Source of the DNA: Theropithecus gelada
Taxonomy: Eukaryota; Chordata; Mammalia; Primates; Cercopithecidae
Direction: 5' to 3'
Length of the DNA stretch: 64,000 nucleotides
Assembly (NCBI RefSeq): GCF_003255815.1
Contig: NC_037673.1
Location: 174,721,346-174,785,345 of the forward strand
Part shown: piece by piece, positions 1 through 11,579 of the stretch
Layout of the letters: the number at the start of each line of letters is the position of its first letter
Position numbering within the stretch: position 1 is the stretch's first letter
Translations under genes and position numbers: made by a program
Notes under the pieces: model-generated
The model's database searches: none
Told to the model about the DNA's origin: nothing
The model's input: the letters and a program-made list of their open reading frames with translations, nothing else

Positions 1-245
1 TGATTTTGGCTCACCACAACCTCCGCCTCCCTCCCCTCCCGGGTTCAAGTGATTCTCTTGCCTCAGTCTCCCAAGTAGCTGGGATTACAGGCACGTGCCA
101 CCACACCTGGATAATTTTGTATTTTTAGTACAGACAAAGTTTCTCCATGTTGGTCAGGCTAGTCTCGAACTCCCAACCTCAGGTGATCTTCCTGCCTTGG
201 CCTCCCGAAGTGCTGGGATTACAGGCGTGAGCCACTGTGTCTGGC
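1..245 (-). mobile_element. Alu (cut by window edge)
   Basis: Antisense Alu ending GATTACAGGCGTGAGCCACTGTGTCTGGC. It lies in CLK4 intron 5 in the same orientation as the gene. Confidence 0.95.
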
Positions 246-362
246 AGTCAGCATTCTTAAGATCCACATTCATGGTAAATTAATCATACACAGTTCAAGA
301 AATTTTGGTAAGTAATTTACCCCCTAAAACACGTGGCTACCATTTAAAATATATTCCATCTT

Positions 363-668
<306 letters not shown>

Positions 669-739
669 ATGTCATCTAAATTATGAATCTTTCCCCACCA
701 AAAATATCAGAATGTTCAAAAAGGGAAAAACAAACTTAC

Positions 740-806
740 ATGCCATGATCAATGCACTCTACAACTTTGCCAAAGGCTCCTTCACCCAAAGTGTCCACGA
801 TTTCAT
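740..806 (-). CDS. CLK4: CLK4 coding exon 5 (start of kinase domain)
   Basis: This 67-bp exon starts the catalytic domain of CDC-like kinase 4, a nuclear LAMMER-family dual-specificity kinase that phosphorylates SR splicing factors. On the minus strand it follows acceptor TTTAG and ends at donor GTAAGT (738-739). With the T carried over from exon 4 it reads YEIVDTLGEGAFGKVVECID, which contains the glycine-rich ATP loop GEGAFGKV. The exon ends after AT of the next codon, so phase is kept (1 base in from exon 4, 2 bases out). It is the last CLK4 exon inside the window; the remaining kinase exons, including the EHLAMMER motif, must lie left of position 1. Identification as CLK4 rather than CLK1 rests on exon 3. 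Confidence 0.95.
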
Positions 807-1201
807 CTAAAGTGAGGAGGGAAAAAGAGGTGTAAGTACCTGAGTACAAATTGTCTAGTTATTCAAACAATGAATGCTTAAGTGTGGAATATTTTCAAAT
901 GATCTCTATCAAAGCATAACTAAGGTTTCAGCACTCAAATTATTTTAGTTTCAGCTGCTACAAAAACAATTAGATAGAGCTATCTTTCTTGCTCTAATCT
1001 CAAATTCCACTGATTATTTTGGAACTTTAGAATAGAAATATTTAAATTCTACAGAAAAGAAGAAATACAAAAGAACAAACAAACCCACAAAAAACAAAAT
1101 AAAAAAGCAATGAAGAGTTCTTTAGCCCCCCGCTGACAAACTATTCTTAAAAAGATTATTCTTTCTGCAAAGTTTAAAAAGTGTTGAAAAATATTCTATA
1201 C
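807..1201 (-). other. CLK4: CLK4 intron 4
   Basis: A short 395-bp intron bounded by GTATAG and TTTAG. No transposable element is recognised. CLK-family introns flanking exon 4 are known to be retained in the nucleus. Confidence 0.85.
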
Positions 1202-1292
1202 ATCTTGCTCTTAGAACGTCTCCACTTTGACAGATCAGGTGACCCTCCTCATCATCCTCTATACTCCTGGATCTTTTCCTTCGGTGGCTCTT
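1202..1292 (-). CDS. CLK4: CLK4 coding exon 4 (alternative cassette exon)
   Basis: The exon encodes KSHRRKRSRSIEDDEEGHL followed by ICQSGDVLRAR, the end of the RS/basic N-terminal region just before the kinase domain. On the minus strand the acceptor is CCAG (1293-1294) and the donor GTATAG (1200-1201), with T as the last exon base, so the donor is weak. The length is 91 bp, not a multiple of three, so skipping shifts the frame and removes the kinase. In the CLK family the equivalent exon is known to be skipped under autoregulation, giving kinase-dead or decay-targeted transcripts. The exon sits between two introns of 1,105 bp and 395 bp, the pair often retained in CLK transcripts. That regulation is family knowledge; the sequence shows only exon length and splice sites. 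Confidence 0.95.
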
Positions 1293-2397
1293 CTGGAACG
1301 GCAAGTGGGCAGCACCAAGATCGTCCAGCCAATCAATATATCAGAGTGAATTCAGGGCAGAATACGCAATTCATTCAGCGGGGAGATATTCAGGCATTCA
1401 GATAAGCACCAGGCCACGAACAGTTGGCAGGAGCAATTTCAAATTCAGTCCCCAGAAATTCACAGGGCACAGTTTATGTTACAGAAGAAAAACATGGCAA
1501 GGAACAGATTTTCAGATAAGATACTTAAAGTGGCAATAGAAAAAAACAACACAATTGTCTCTTTAAAATACTGATTTAATTGAAGTCTGAAATTTAAAGA
1601 ATGCAATGTCATGATTTACTTATCTCTTGCTATAAATAGCATATGCTGTGAATTGGGATGTCTAGTTTGTCAGAAAAATGTTTTCAAATGTCAAGACTAT
1701 TTGAAATTATTCTAATTTAGCAATATTTTAAAATATACATGATTAAAATAAAAGGGGAAATAAAGGCTAGTTAATTTCAATGTTCAATCTAATAAAAACT
1801 AGTTTTACTGAAGAAAACTTGGGGAGAAACTAATTCAAAGTTCACTGTTCAAGCAGGTGAAGATGTCTGAGTACAAAAAAAAAAGGGGTGGGCAGACTAT
1901 TTGGATGTTTCCCATTCAGCACCCATCTTCACAACTTCAAAAGAATTCACTGCAGACAATGTTGCACTGTACTATGGAACTATGCTCATGTAGGTTAGTA
2001 ACATTTAGGTATCCACCAGTGCAATGTTTCACATTTGTTTTCAAGTACCAGATAAAGGGTTTCTAAGGGGAAAAAAAAAATGCTTAAGATGAAAGATGGG
2101 TGCATGATTTTTTTGTAAGAATATGTTACAAATACAAAAATATTTTTATTATTAAAATCAATAAACTCATGATCTGGTCTGCAGAATATGAGGAAATGTG
2201 GGCAAACGAGGGCTAATAAATATATAGATCAGCTACAAGAATCTGGAGGTTTCCTTTAAGGATTTGAGTAACATAAATACAATTATAATATATCCAAATA
2301 GTATTTTATATATATATAAACAATTAGAAACTTATCAGCTCATTAAGAGTACACACAAATAAAACTCCACTCAAAATAAAAACAAAATCAATCATAC

Positions 2398-2623
2398 CGA
2401 ACGTGACTGATGACTTGAACAGTGTCTATTGCGCTTCCTTTTAGGACTGCTTCTCCTGCTGCGGACTGAAGATTTACTGCAGTGGATTCGATAACCGCTT
2501 TCAATGTCTCTGTGATAATGTCTAGGAACATATCCTTCACAGTAGTCATTCCTGTATTCGTCAACGTATCTCCGGTCCCGATAATCTCGCTCATTCAAAT
2601 AATGACTTGCTTCTAAATAATGA
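2398..2623 (-). CDS. CLK4: CLK4 coding exon 3 (RS-like N-terminal region)
   Basis: This 226-bp exon lies between acceptor TTTGCAG (2624-2625) and donor GTATGA (2396-2397). After completing a Cys codon begun in exon 2 it reads HYLEASHYL, then NERDYRDRRYVDEYRND and CEGYVPRHYHRDIESGY, ending SSHQSRS. This is the tyrosine-, arginine- and serine-rich tail that targets CLKs to nuclear speckles and SR proteins. The residues NERDYRDRRYVDEYRND and RHYHRDIESGYRIHC match CLK4 as I recall it and differ from CLK1, which decides the paralogue. The segment EASHYLNER differs from the human EARSLNER I remember by one extra codon. Phase is consistent with exons 2 and 4. Confidence 0.95.
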
Positions 2624-3084
2624 CTGCAAACACATTAAAAGATTTCAAATTATTCTCTTCATTCTGCAATAATGTGGTTCAAACAAAACATTTTTCTCAA
2701 AAATTCTTGGTTTAAACAGCTAACTCAATATAAGAAAAAAATTCAAACAGATGAATTAGCATTTATATTTATCTCACAAAGCTTAAGAAATAATTTTACT
2801 TCAACAAACAAGCAAATGGGCCCATTATAGAGATTGCTGACAAGCATTTCACACCGAGGAATAAAGCTTGAGTCACATCATTAATTTAGGTCCAGTGTTT
2901 ACTTGATTAAGTGTTCCTTTACCTTCTGCACCTGTATCTAAGCTGTCTTAATCTCTCACAGAGGTACAATCAGAGGCAGGCAAAAAAGATTCCTTTGTCT
3001 TTTAATGTAAGAGCATTTTAGATATCCCTGGCACACAGAGAATTCTTTCATGAAAGGTACATTAGAGCTATAAGGAGCCTTAAA

Positions 3085-3210
3085 TGTATTCCAGCCCTTT
3101 CATTTTACCGACGACTAAATTAGGATCCCTAGAAGAAAAATGATTTGCCAAGGTTGTACAGCACATTAGTGACAAAAACTAAAATATTTTCTAACCGCTA
3201 TTATACAAGC
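3085..3210 (+). repeat. Possible MIR fragment
   Basis: The segment around TTCATTTTACCGACGACTAA, followed by ATTTGCCAAGGTTGTACAGC, resembles the MIR core (TTTACAGATGAGGAAACTGA ... CAAGGTCACACAGC). It is highly diverged. Confidence 0.5.
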
Positions 3211-4977
3211 CAATATTATTACACACATCATCTATCATGTCTCCTCTACTCTTTGCATTTCTAGCCTTGTTATTCCTGTTTGAGATATAGACAACGTAGC
3301 TTTTGAGGACTGCCCCATGTGCCAAAGGCATCTAAAATATATCCCCCTAAAGAACGAAAGGGATCCTGCAGTTTAGAATTACAGTAGTTCTACCACCGTA
3401 CTTCCCTTTGCACTTCTAATTTCCTGTCATTCCTGTTTGAGAAGTATGTAAGAAACAACAGAAGCCACCATCCTCTAATGCCATAGTGCTTTAATCTACA
3501 GATCCCTTTGAAAATCTGCTGGAAGCCATGGACTCTCTTCCCCAAGAAACACATAAACAAAACTTGGCAAGGATTTTCATAGGTCATGGACCTCAGGATG
3601 TCAATGGATCCCAGTTAAGTAGCCTTGATCTGATGGAAAGAAAAGGACATAGATTCATTTGGCCCAGTTTCCCGTCCCCCTCTCTACCTGGGATGAGTGT
3701 CCTCTTCAACAGAGTGCGAAGCTTCAAGAGGGATGCACATGGAGCACTGAGGGAGAGAGGGGACACCTGCCCAGTCAGACAAATCGGCTAAAATAATCCT
3801 AACAAGCAATGGAGTGACGGATGTTGACTAGATTGCCCTCACCAACCCCTTTCCTTTCCCCAGAGTATGATGTCATTCTTTTTCCCAGGGGGCTCGTTTT
3901 GGCAGAAATAGAAGCATCTTTACAACTACTACCCAATAGGGCTAGTATCAAATCCAGGCTGGGGAGATACAGAAACCTGGTTCTCTCTCCCTAGCGTCAG
4001 CTTTAAGTGGTATTTATTGGAGAAACAACTCCGGATATTTGGGTGAGACTGTGGGCAGTCTAGGTTAGAGATCTGATCAGTTGGCTTGGAACTGTCAGGG
4101 AGAGACCACCAACACAATAAGCTAGAAGTGACCATACTCTTAAGGGCATCCTTCCCATAAAAGTCCAAAATCCTTCTACTAGAAAAAACTAACACTAACA
4201 ATCTTTAGCTGGAATACTGCATGAAGTTAGAGCTGCTAAGCCATAAACAATAATATAGAGTAACAAAACATGGAGTGAACACCATGAGGACAAACTAAAA
4301 GGATGAGAGTCTCTTCAATAGACAATGGCCAATGACCAAGGCTGAGAGATTATATAAACAAAGTCTACAGAATTACACAGGCTATGGAGAGGGTAGACAG
4401 GATGAACAGACTGATTTAATTTTTTAAAATATCCACTGAATGCCCAGTGAATATTTCACTATAGCCTTTAAAATAGCCAAGACGGATGAGGGTAAGGGCA
4501 CTCGTTTTTATATATCCACAGGTCCTGTGGGAGATAAAAAAAAAAATTATATAAGGCAAAGTCCCTGCCAACAAATAATGAACAATTTGAGATTACTCAC
4601 ATAAAAATGAAACAAAATCCAACAATGTAGGAAATTCTAAAAAGTTACAACACATGAGTGCTTAGAGTCAGAGATGGGGAAAAAATCTGTTTAAAATGGT
4701 CAGAGAATAATTACAAAAAAGATGGAAACAGAGTTGCATCTTAAAGGGAAGCCAGGATTTGGACAAAATAGAATACAGAAGAAATTCCGGTGGAGAAGAA
4801 TGGCATGTTACCATCTTAAATTCATATGGCACTTTTAGCCACAATGGCTTAGAGATGGATTTGTCTATGCATTACTCAGGAAAAAGGCAATCCCGGCAAG
4901 AGCAATTTTCACACAGGGGAATGTAGACAAATAAGTAAGCTGAGAATAGCATCATTTAAAGCCCTGCATGCTAGGCT

Positions 4978-5154
4978 AAAGAGTATTTCTCAAAAGATGG
5001 TCTATTTATCAGCAATATCAAATATGGAGTTCTTATTAAAAATGGTAACCCTGGGCCTCAAGTCATACTCACTGACCCTAAATCTGGTCAACATACCTCC
5101 AAGGTGATTCTTATTCACACTAAAGTTGGAGAATCACTGCTTTAAGACTTGATA
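4978..5154 (+). mobile_element. hAT-Charlie relic, MER5/MER20-like
   Basis: The copy runs from AGTATTTCTCAAAAGATGG to GAGAATCACTGCTTT, matching the paired ends TTCTCAAA...TTTGAGAACCACTG of short non-autonomous hAT elements. The middle has the typical CCAAGGTGATTCTTATTCAC. Confidence 0.6.
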
Positions 5155-6829
5155 CTTTATGTTACAGGCTTCTACGCACAATATAAAGATAGGGTTTACA
5201 GCCACATCAGTCTTTCTAATGCAGAATGGATTAACTAAGCCTGTAGAAAGGGAGACCAATTCACAGGCTACCTCCAAAAGACAAATCATAAAGAAAAGAC
5301 ACTATGCAACATATGTATGACAAATGGTTAAAATAATATGTCATAAAAAGCTCTTCTAAATCAATAAAATATACTTTAATAAACAGGCTAAGAATAAAAA
5401 GACGTTCAAATGATCAATACTTATGTGACAGTGGACAAATTTGTTAGAAATTTAAAAATTCAGTTTAATCAAAACATTATTCTTGGCCTTTCAAAACAGC
5501 CAAGATTGGTGAGAGCATGAAGGGGCACATTGTATAATTTGGCAAACTTTCTAGAAAAAGCAATATGAACCTGTAGCAAGAAACTTTTAAGAGTTCATAT
5601 CCTTTACCTTAAAAATGCTTCTTCTTGGAGTGTATTTTCAGGAAATAATCAGCAGCAAAGATTTAGAAACAAAGATTTTTTTTTAAATTATAATTTTACA
5701 GCTAAATAATGGGGACTAATATCCTACAGAGATTACCATCTTTATACTTTTCTGCATTTTTCAGTTTTTTGTTATTTTATAAAAACACTCAAAGTTTTTG
5801 ATCTTCAAAATTAGAACATTCTGGATTATGGTGAATGTTGACCACCAAACACATCTGGTACCAATGTCAAAGAAGGTATTGGCCTGGTGGTTAACTGGAC
5901 TCAGTATCATGTTTATGTAATTAACTATGAGCATGAATGAACTGTTCATCACTCGTATCACTTCCTTTCTACATATATAACGTATAATTATCCTATTATC
6001 CTATGAGTAACTAGTACTATGACGTTAAGCCTTAGGATTTTTTGTATTTATTAATAGTGGGCTACAGATAGTTTTCTTTAGTATACTGTACATTAAATAT
6101 TAATTATTTCTGGTCTTTGAAATCCTGCCATAAACCTTCCCACTTCCCCTTATATAACAATGTGTATGAAGCATGATTTGTCTGCACTGACTACAAATAA
6201 GCTCAGTTTGGCAGAACAAGTCTGTTAACGTGGAGAGGGAAGAAATTACATACTGTTTTTTAAAGTAACCCCAGCTGGCTAATTTAGAAAGCAATCTGGT
6301 AAACAGTCCCAATGGAACATCTGCACAAAACAAGAAAACAGAACCAACAAAACAAACGAAAAAGGGAAATTAATGAAACAGTGAAAGAAACCTACCTAGC
6401 CTTTCTTTAATCATTTAGAACTTTAAGATTCCTTTAATTCTATATAAATGTATTACCTCCAAATTTTACACTGGTAAGAATACAATACAACAGGACACAT
6501 GCTGTTGCAAGTTTTTTATTGAGGCCATTTCCCAAATTACTAGGTACTACCTATGAAAACAATAGTTCTTAAATAAAGCCAGCTTCTAAAAATCCCAAAC
6601 AAACATATCCCTTGGCCTCATCTACAAATATAACCTGTTCAATACAGTATAAGTGACTAATAATACACGTTGCTTTTCTCTGTTGGAGTAACTCCTCCCC
6701 TATAAAACCCTATCTGATTTCTGAAACACTTAATGAGCACTACAACATACACGTCTCCCTCTTATATACAAATTAAAGGTACGCATTGGGCATTCGATCA
6801 CTATTACTTAACTTTTTGTGTGTCATCTC

Positions 6830-7043
6830 ACTAGTCACGTTACTGGCAGCTGGGACTCACCATGTTATTTAATACATTTTACATTCACTTACTGATCAAC
6901 TGTCTCCTACCACTCCCAGGGAGACAGACATACATAAGGATAAGAACTTTGTTTTATTCACAGCTGCAGCCTCAGCACCTATAGTCTAGTCTAAAATAAG
7001 TACTCAAATATTTTCTAAATGAGTATTTGTTGACTGAATTATA
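6830..7043 (+). repeat. L2 LINE 3' end
   Basis: Diverged match to the L2 tail: AACTTTGTTTTATTCACAGC, then CAGCACCTATAGTCTAG and ACTCAAATATTTTC...GTATTTGTTGACTGAAT. Confidence 0.65.
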
Positions 7044-7135
7044 AAACAATTTGACAGATGAAAGCTATACAAGCAAATGACAAATCATTTAAAACTATTA
7101 GAGCTACAATGCTACTAGTTCAAGAGTTGATTTAC

Positions 7136-7296
7136 CAATCAGATTCTTTAAACTGGTGACATGGTTTACAATGCCTGTTCTCTTGTGTGCTACTATGAGA
7201 TCTCCTCTTCCGCTTGTGACTTCCACGGTAGCTTTCATGTCCCCAGCTTTCTCTGCTATCCCAATCAGGGCAGTGAGTTCGTTTGGAATGCCGCAT
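7136..7296 (-). CDS. CLK4: CLK4 coding exon 2 (start codon)
   Basis: On the minus strand the acceptor CAACAG (7297-7298) is preceded by a pyrimidine-rich tract and followed directly by ATG (7296-7294). Translation gives MRHSKRTHCPDWDSRESW, the conserved CLK N-terminus, then GHESYRGSHKRKRRSHSS and TQENRHCKPCHQFKESD. The donor GTAAAT lies at 7134-7135. The exon is 161 bp, that is 53 codons plus TG of a Cys codon finished in exon 3. The basic stretch KRKRR is a likely nuclear localisation signal. The start is chosen because the CLK-conserved MRHSKRT begins there and no upstream coding exon is needed. The exon may extend a few untranslated bases further if a different acceptor is used. Confidence 0.95.
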
Positions 7297-7681
7297 CTGT
7301 TGATAGAAATGAAAAGGGAATTGCGGAGGTTATAGATGTGTGATAGGTAAAATATTATATATATTAGTATTATTTATCAAAACCCAACACACAGGGTCTT
7401 AGAGGCTCCAAATTCTTTTTAGGTGGTAATGTTTCCCAAGGCACTGGTATGTCAGATGACTGCTAAGAGGCATAGAGATCTAGTATTAAACTATGGGTAA
7501 TACTGATACCTTAAGACATTTTTTTTGAATTCTGATTACATCCAGGACAACTTCTCAGCTTGGTGCTTGTCTTCAACTAACACTTGCAAACTGACTTTTT
7601 AAAAATTTAAAAAAAAGAAAAAAAAAAAGGGCCAAATGAAAAGGTTCAGGGGTACCGTTTCCAGCGGACAAGAGTATTTAG

Positions 7682-8070
<389 letters not shown>

Positions 8071-8395
8071 AACATATTTTCTTTTAAAAATGTTAACATT
8101 AAAATGTGAGCTGATTTAAGGAGAAATAATATCACAGTGTCATGCAGCTTTGGCAAATTACTGTAATACAAATAACTTTAGTGCGAGACAAAAATACTTA
8201 GGGATACTAAATATGGGAGGTGACTTTGTTTTAACTGTAAAGAGCTATTCAATGATGAAGCTTTTTTTTCTCAAATTCTCCACAGTTCTTCTCTCTAACT
8301 CTCAGAATGACTCTAAGCTTTGAGAATATTAGTTCTGTGTGGAGAGAACACAATATTCAACAGAGAAACTGAAGACATATAAAAAGGTGATTTTA

Positions 8396-8511
8396 GGCCG
8401 GGTGCAGTGGCTCATGCCTGTAATCCCAGAACTTTGGGAGGCCAAGTCCAGGAGTTTCAGACCAGCCTGGGCTACATATAATGAAACCCCGTCTCTACAA
8501 AAAAAAATTTT
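8396..8511 (+). mobile_element. Alu left-arm fragment
   Basis: GGCCGGGTGCAGTGGCTCA through CTCTACAAAAAA, left monomer only, with an internal deletion. Confidence 0.85.
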
Positions 8512-9370
8512 TTAATGTTTATGTGATTTTATGAACTCATTTTCTCTATCCAACAAGTTCATTTTCTTATCCAGCAGTTATTCTTAAACTTAAAATCTAT
8601 TTGTAGTAAATCTGAAGTAACTCTGAAAAAGAAATCAGCCTACAAGGATGCACACTGAAGCACGGTCACAGTGAAATCAAACGATAACAGTGACATCTGA
8701 CTCTATTTACAAACTCCAATGCATAACCTGGTTCCTTCCAGGCTCAGCATCTGTGCTCAAACAATATAACCCCTATCTGTCTCTCCCCATCTTATTTTCC
8801 AAAGCACAATCAGGTCCAAACTCTGCTAAACAGGGTAGTTTAAATGGTAAAAAGAGAAGAATTTCACAATTCAGTAAGGAGCTGAAAAAAGCTAAAATGG
8901 AGTAAAATCCACTTAGTTAACCTCATTCAGCTTGCCCAAATGACTAATAAGCAAACGAATGCAAGTAGAAATTTAAATGATTTTAAATGGATTAAAGGCT
9001 TTGAAATGAGGCAGCTTCAATTCTTCTGGGAGGTATTCCACAAGAAAGTATGTGTCACACCATCAGAGTCTGATTGCCACCAGATAGTCAGATATTTTCA
9101 TTCACTCTCTTGCTGATTCTAATTCTATACCCATCAAGCATCCTTCTAATGTGGCTCTTAGCTTACTTTACAGAGGAAGAGAAGGCACTGATCAGGTCAA
9201 ACAGAAATTCTAAAACTCTTGTTAGCGTCTCAATGGAAGTGAGCATTCCGGTTTGATACAAATGGAGTTACTTCCATATTGGAACGTGACATGAGTAACA
9301 GCACAAATTTACTTGAGGCAAAAGGCCAGAACACAAACTTTCTTCATTAGAGCTATCAAGAAAAATTTAC
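8512..9370 (-). other. CLK4: CLK4 intron 1, left part
   Basis: Intronic sequence without a recognised element between two Alu copies. A further unassigned intronic stretch runs from 9,637 to about 10,580, where the CpG island begins. Confidence 0.6.
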
Positions 9371-9601
9371 GGTTGGGCGCAGTGGCGCCTCATCCCTTGA
9401 GCCCAGGAATTCGAGACTAGCCTGGGCAACAAGGTGAAAGCCTGCCTTTACAAAAAATACAAAAAATGAATCGCACATGGTGACTTGAGCCTGTAGTCCC
9501 AGCTACTGAGGAGAATCACTGAAGCCCAAGGAAGTCAAGGCTTCAGTGAGCCATGATCACGCCATTGCATTCCAGTATGGACGACAGTGAGACCCTGTCT
9601 C

Positions 9602-9632
<31 letters not shown>

Positions 9633-9636
9633 TAAA
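9371..9636 (+). mobile_element. Old Alu (AluJ-like), internally deleted
   Basis: GGTTGGGCGCAGTGGCGCC lacks much of the left arm. The right arm ends in A18 and AATAAATAAATAAAT. Confidence 0.85.
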
Positions 9637-11126
9637 TTTCAAGTGCAATTCTTCTGAACCGTTCCGTCAAATACCAAAGTTGTATTTTAACCACATCAGG
9701 AACTCAGCTTGGTTAAATATTTTTAAATCATAGCAAGCAAAATCACATCTGATGACCGAGGGTTATTATTATCAACCTCCATTATTATGAAGTTTTTTCA
9801 AGACTTCTGTGTCTGCCTCAGTTTTGTTTTTTCCTCTTCTACTGTAAGTCTGCCACAACCAGCTAACCTCCAGCAAAACAGAATTCTCAAATTATGAGTT
9901 AATATGCAAACATTAAAATAAGAACGAGCTCCCTTGTGAGAGTACAAAATTTTTCTCAAGTTCGCTACTTCAAATTTAATTCAGCTGTTAGTCCCAGCCT
10001 CTGACCTCCCCCACTCACCCTGCAATGTTCAAAAATATTTTATCTGGAGGCACAAAGATCACCCCACCCAGGTTCTATGTGGTAAGGTTCCTTCGCATAC
10101 ACAAAAAAGAAGTTATCTAGAATCATGACACTGCCTCTAATTAATAAAGGACCCTGCGTGCTAGAATAACCAGGTATCTTTCAAAAACTAATGACACAAT
10201 GCATCTCATATGTAGATCCAGCGCCACCGCCCTTAAGATCCTGTAGTTCTTGACAACTTAACGCTAAGTACATGGCTTAAAAACATCGAAATAGGTTATA
10301 AGTTTAGGATTGGAGGGCTCCAAGAGGACTGCATTTAATGGGTTACAAGCCAGTAGGGGCGTGTAAAAAGCACAATCGCACAGGACAGCTATGAAGCAAG
10401 ACAAAGTGGCTGGCAAGCTCAGTTTGCGGGGCGGTTTCCTAAGGCTCGCATAAGCATATCTGGGCTATTTAGGCAACCAGGGATAATAAGATGCAAAACT
10501 ATCAGAAATGCAGGTTCGCTGCAACAAAGCTGTGTTCAGTATAGCACAGAGGAGTAGCCTCCGCAAATTTCCACCTCTCACAAGCACCTACTGCTCTCAA
10601 CCACCTGGATTTGCGCGGACGCCCGGTACCCACCTCCCGGCTCCCGGGAACCCGGCCGGTGCCTCTGGCGCACTCCACACAGGGGCAAGTACTTGACTCG
10701 GGAAAACCCCCCAAACGCTACAAACGGCCCAGGCCAGGAATCCAGGGAAAGACCTGATCTCCGACAACACGAACGCCGGAGACGGCTCTCGAAAAGTCTC
10801 CCGACAGGTCCTCGCGCCCGCCGGCTGGAAGAGGTCCCGACAGGGTTAACCACGAGCCGCGCTCGCCAGCCAGCAGGGCACGGCCAGCCCAGGGCCTCCG
10901 GAGCCGCGACGCGAGCGGCCAGGGCCCTCAGAGAAGGGTCAGCGGCAGAACCGCGACGCCCAGGCAACTTTCGGTGCTTCCGGCGCGCACCAGCCGAGCA
11001 GCGCCCCGCAGAACTCCTCAGCTCCACAAGCCCAGGCCCCCTAACGCGGTCGTTTCTCCGACACCTGGCTCGGGGACCTAAAGACCGACAGCCGCCTGGC
11101 CCCGCACACACCACCGGCAACCCTAC

Positions 11127-11255
11127 CTCCGCAAAAGCAAATGGCCCTTCGGGCGAGAAATGTCGCCAAACTGCCGTCTTCCTTCCTCGGCCGCTGCGAC
11201 AAACACCCCACAAAATGGCGGCACCGCCGTCGCCCTACAATCCCCCGGGTCGCCT
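11127..11255 (-). other. CLK4: CLK4 non-coding exon 1 (5' UTR), start approximate
   Basis: Within the CpG island the minus strand has a donor GGAG/GTAGGG with GT at 11,125-11,126, a suitable end for a first exon that splices to the acceptor at 7,297-7,298 (intron 1 about 3.8 kb). The 5' limit is inferred from the YY1-type motif at 11,212-11,222, which commonly lies just downstream of housekeeping start sites. The transcription start could lie anywhere from about 11,200 to 11,300. No transcript data are available here. Confidence 0.6.
11212..11222 (-). promoter_or_regulatory. YY1-type motif
   Basis: AAAATGGCGGC on the plus strand (GCCGCCATTTT in the sense of CLK4) matches the classic YY1 core-promoter element. 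It would lie at or just inside the 5' UTR. Confidence 0.65.
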
Positions 11256-11314
11256 CTAGCGCCACCTACGCCGCGCGAACGCGCCTGCGTGACATAGCCT
11301 TGCGCGCTCCCGCC

Positions 11315-11357
11315 GCTCCACGTAAGGGCGGGGCTCCACGTGACGTAAGAGCGGGGC
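11315..11357. promoter_or_regulatory. E-box / CRE / Sp1-type cluster
   Basis: A short imperfect duplication of CTCCACGT...AAG.GCGGGGC. The second copy contains CACGTG (11,337-11,342) overlapping TGACGTAA (11,341-11,348), giving a combined E-box and CRE/ATF site next to GC boxes. This is a plausible upstream element of CLK4; binding is inferred. Confidence 0.5.
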
Positions 11358-11438
11358 CCGAGCCTCTGCACTGCGGCTGCGCGGCCCAAGCATTTTTTTT
11401 TCCCCCCCCCCGCCCCCGACCCCGCCCCGACCCCGCCC

Positions 11439-11539
11439 CGACTCCCTCCCGACCCCGCCCCGACTCCCTCCCGACCCCGCCCCGANNNNNNNCCCCGACT
11501 CCCTCCCGACCCCGCCCCGACTCCCTCCCGACCCCGCCC
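11439..11539. repeat. 22-bp GC-rich tandem repeat with assembly gap
   Basis: The unit CGACTCCCTCCCGACCCCGC plus CC repeats at 11,439, 11,461, 11,483 (broken), 11,496 and 11,518. Seven Ns occupy 11,486-11,492. Every unit carries CCCCGCCCC Sp1-like cores, and the G-rich minus strand could form G-quadruplexes. Confidence 0.9.
11486..11492. other. Assembly gap (7 N)
   Basis: Undetermined bases inside the 22-bp repeat. Keeping the 22-bp period would require about 16 bases here, not 7, or 16 plus multiples of 22. Confidence 0.98.
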
Positions 11540-11579
11540 CGATCCGTCCCGAGGCCTCTGGGCGGAGAGGGTGTTTAAG

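Larger units (their letters stand above)
2624..7135 (-). other. CLK4: CLK4 intron 2
   Basis: This 4.5-kb intron is mostly AT-rich and lacks Alus. It holds a possible MIR (3085-3210), an ancient repeat segment (about 4440-4980), a MER5-like hAT relic (4978-5154) and an L2 tail (6830-7043). Nothing else is recognised. Confidence 0.7.

Noticed and set aside
10578..11259. Open frames of 211 and 188 codons on opposite strands
   Set aside because: They overlap each other in a CpG island around a non-coding first exon; high GC removes stop codons. No domain is recognisable.
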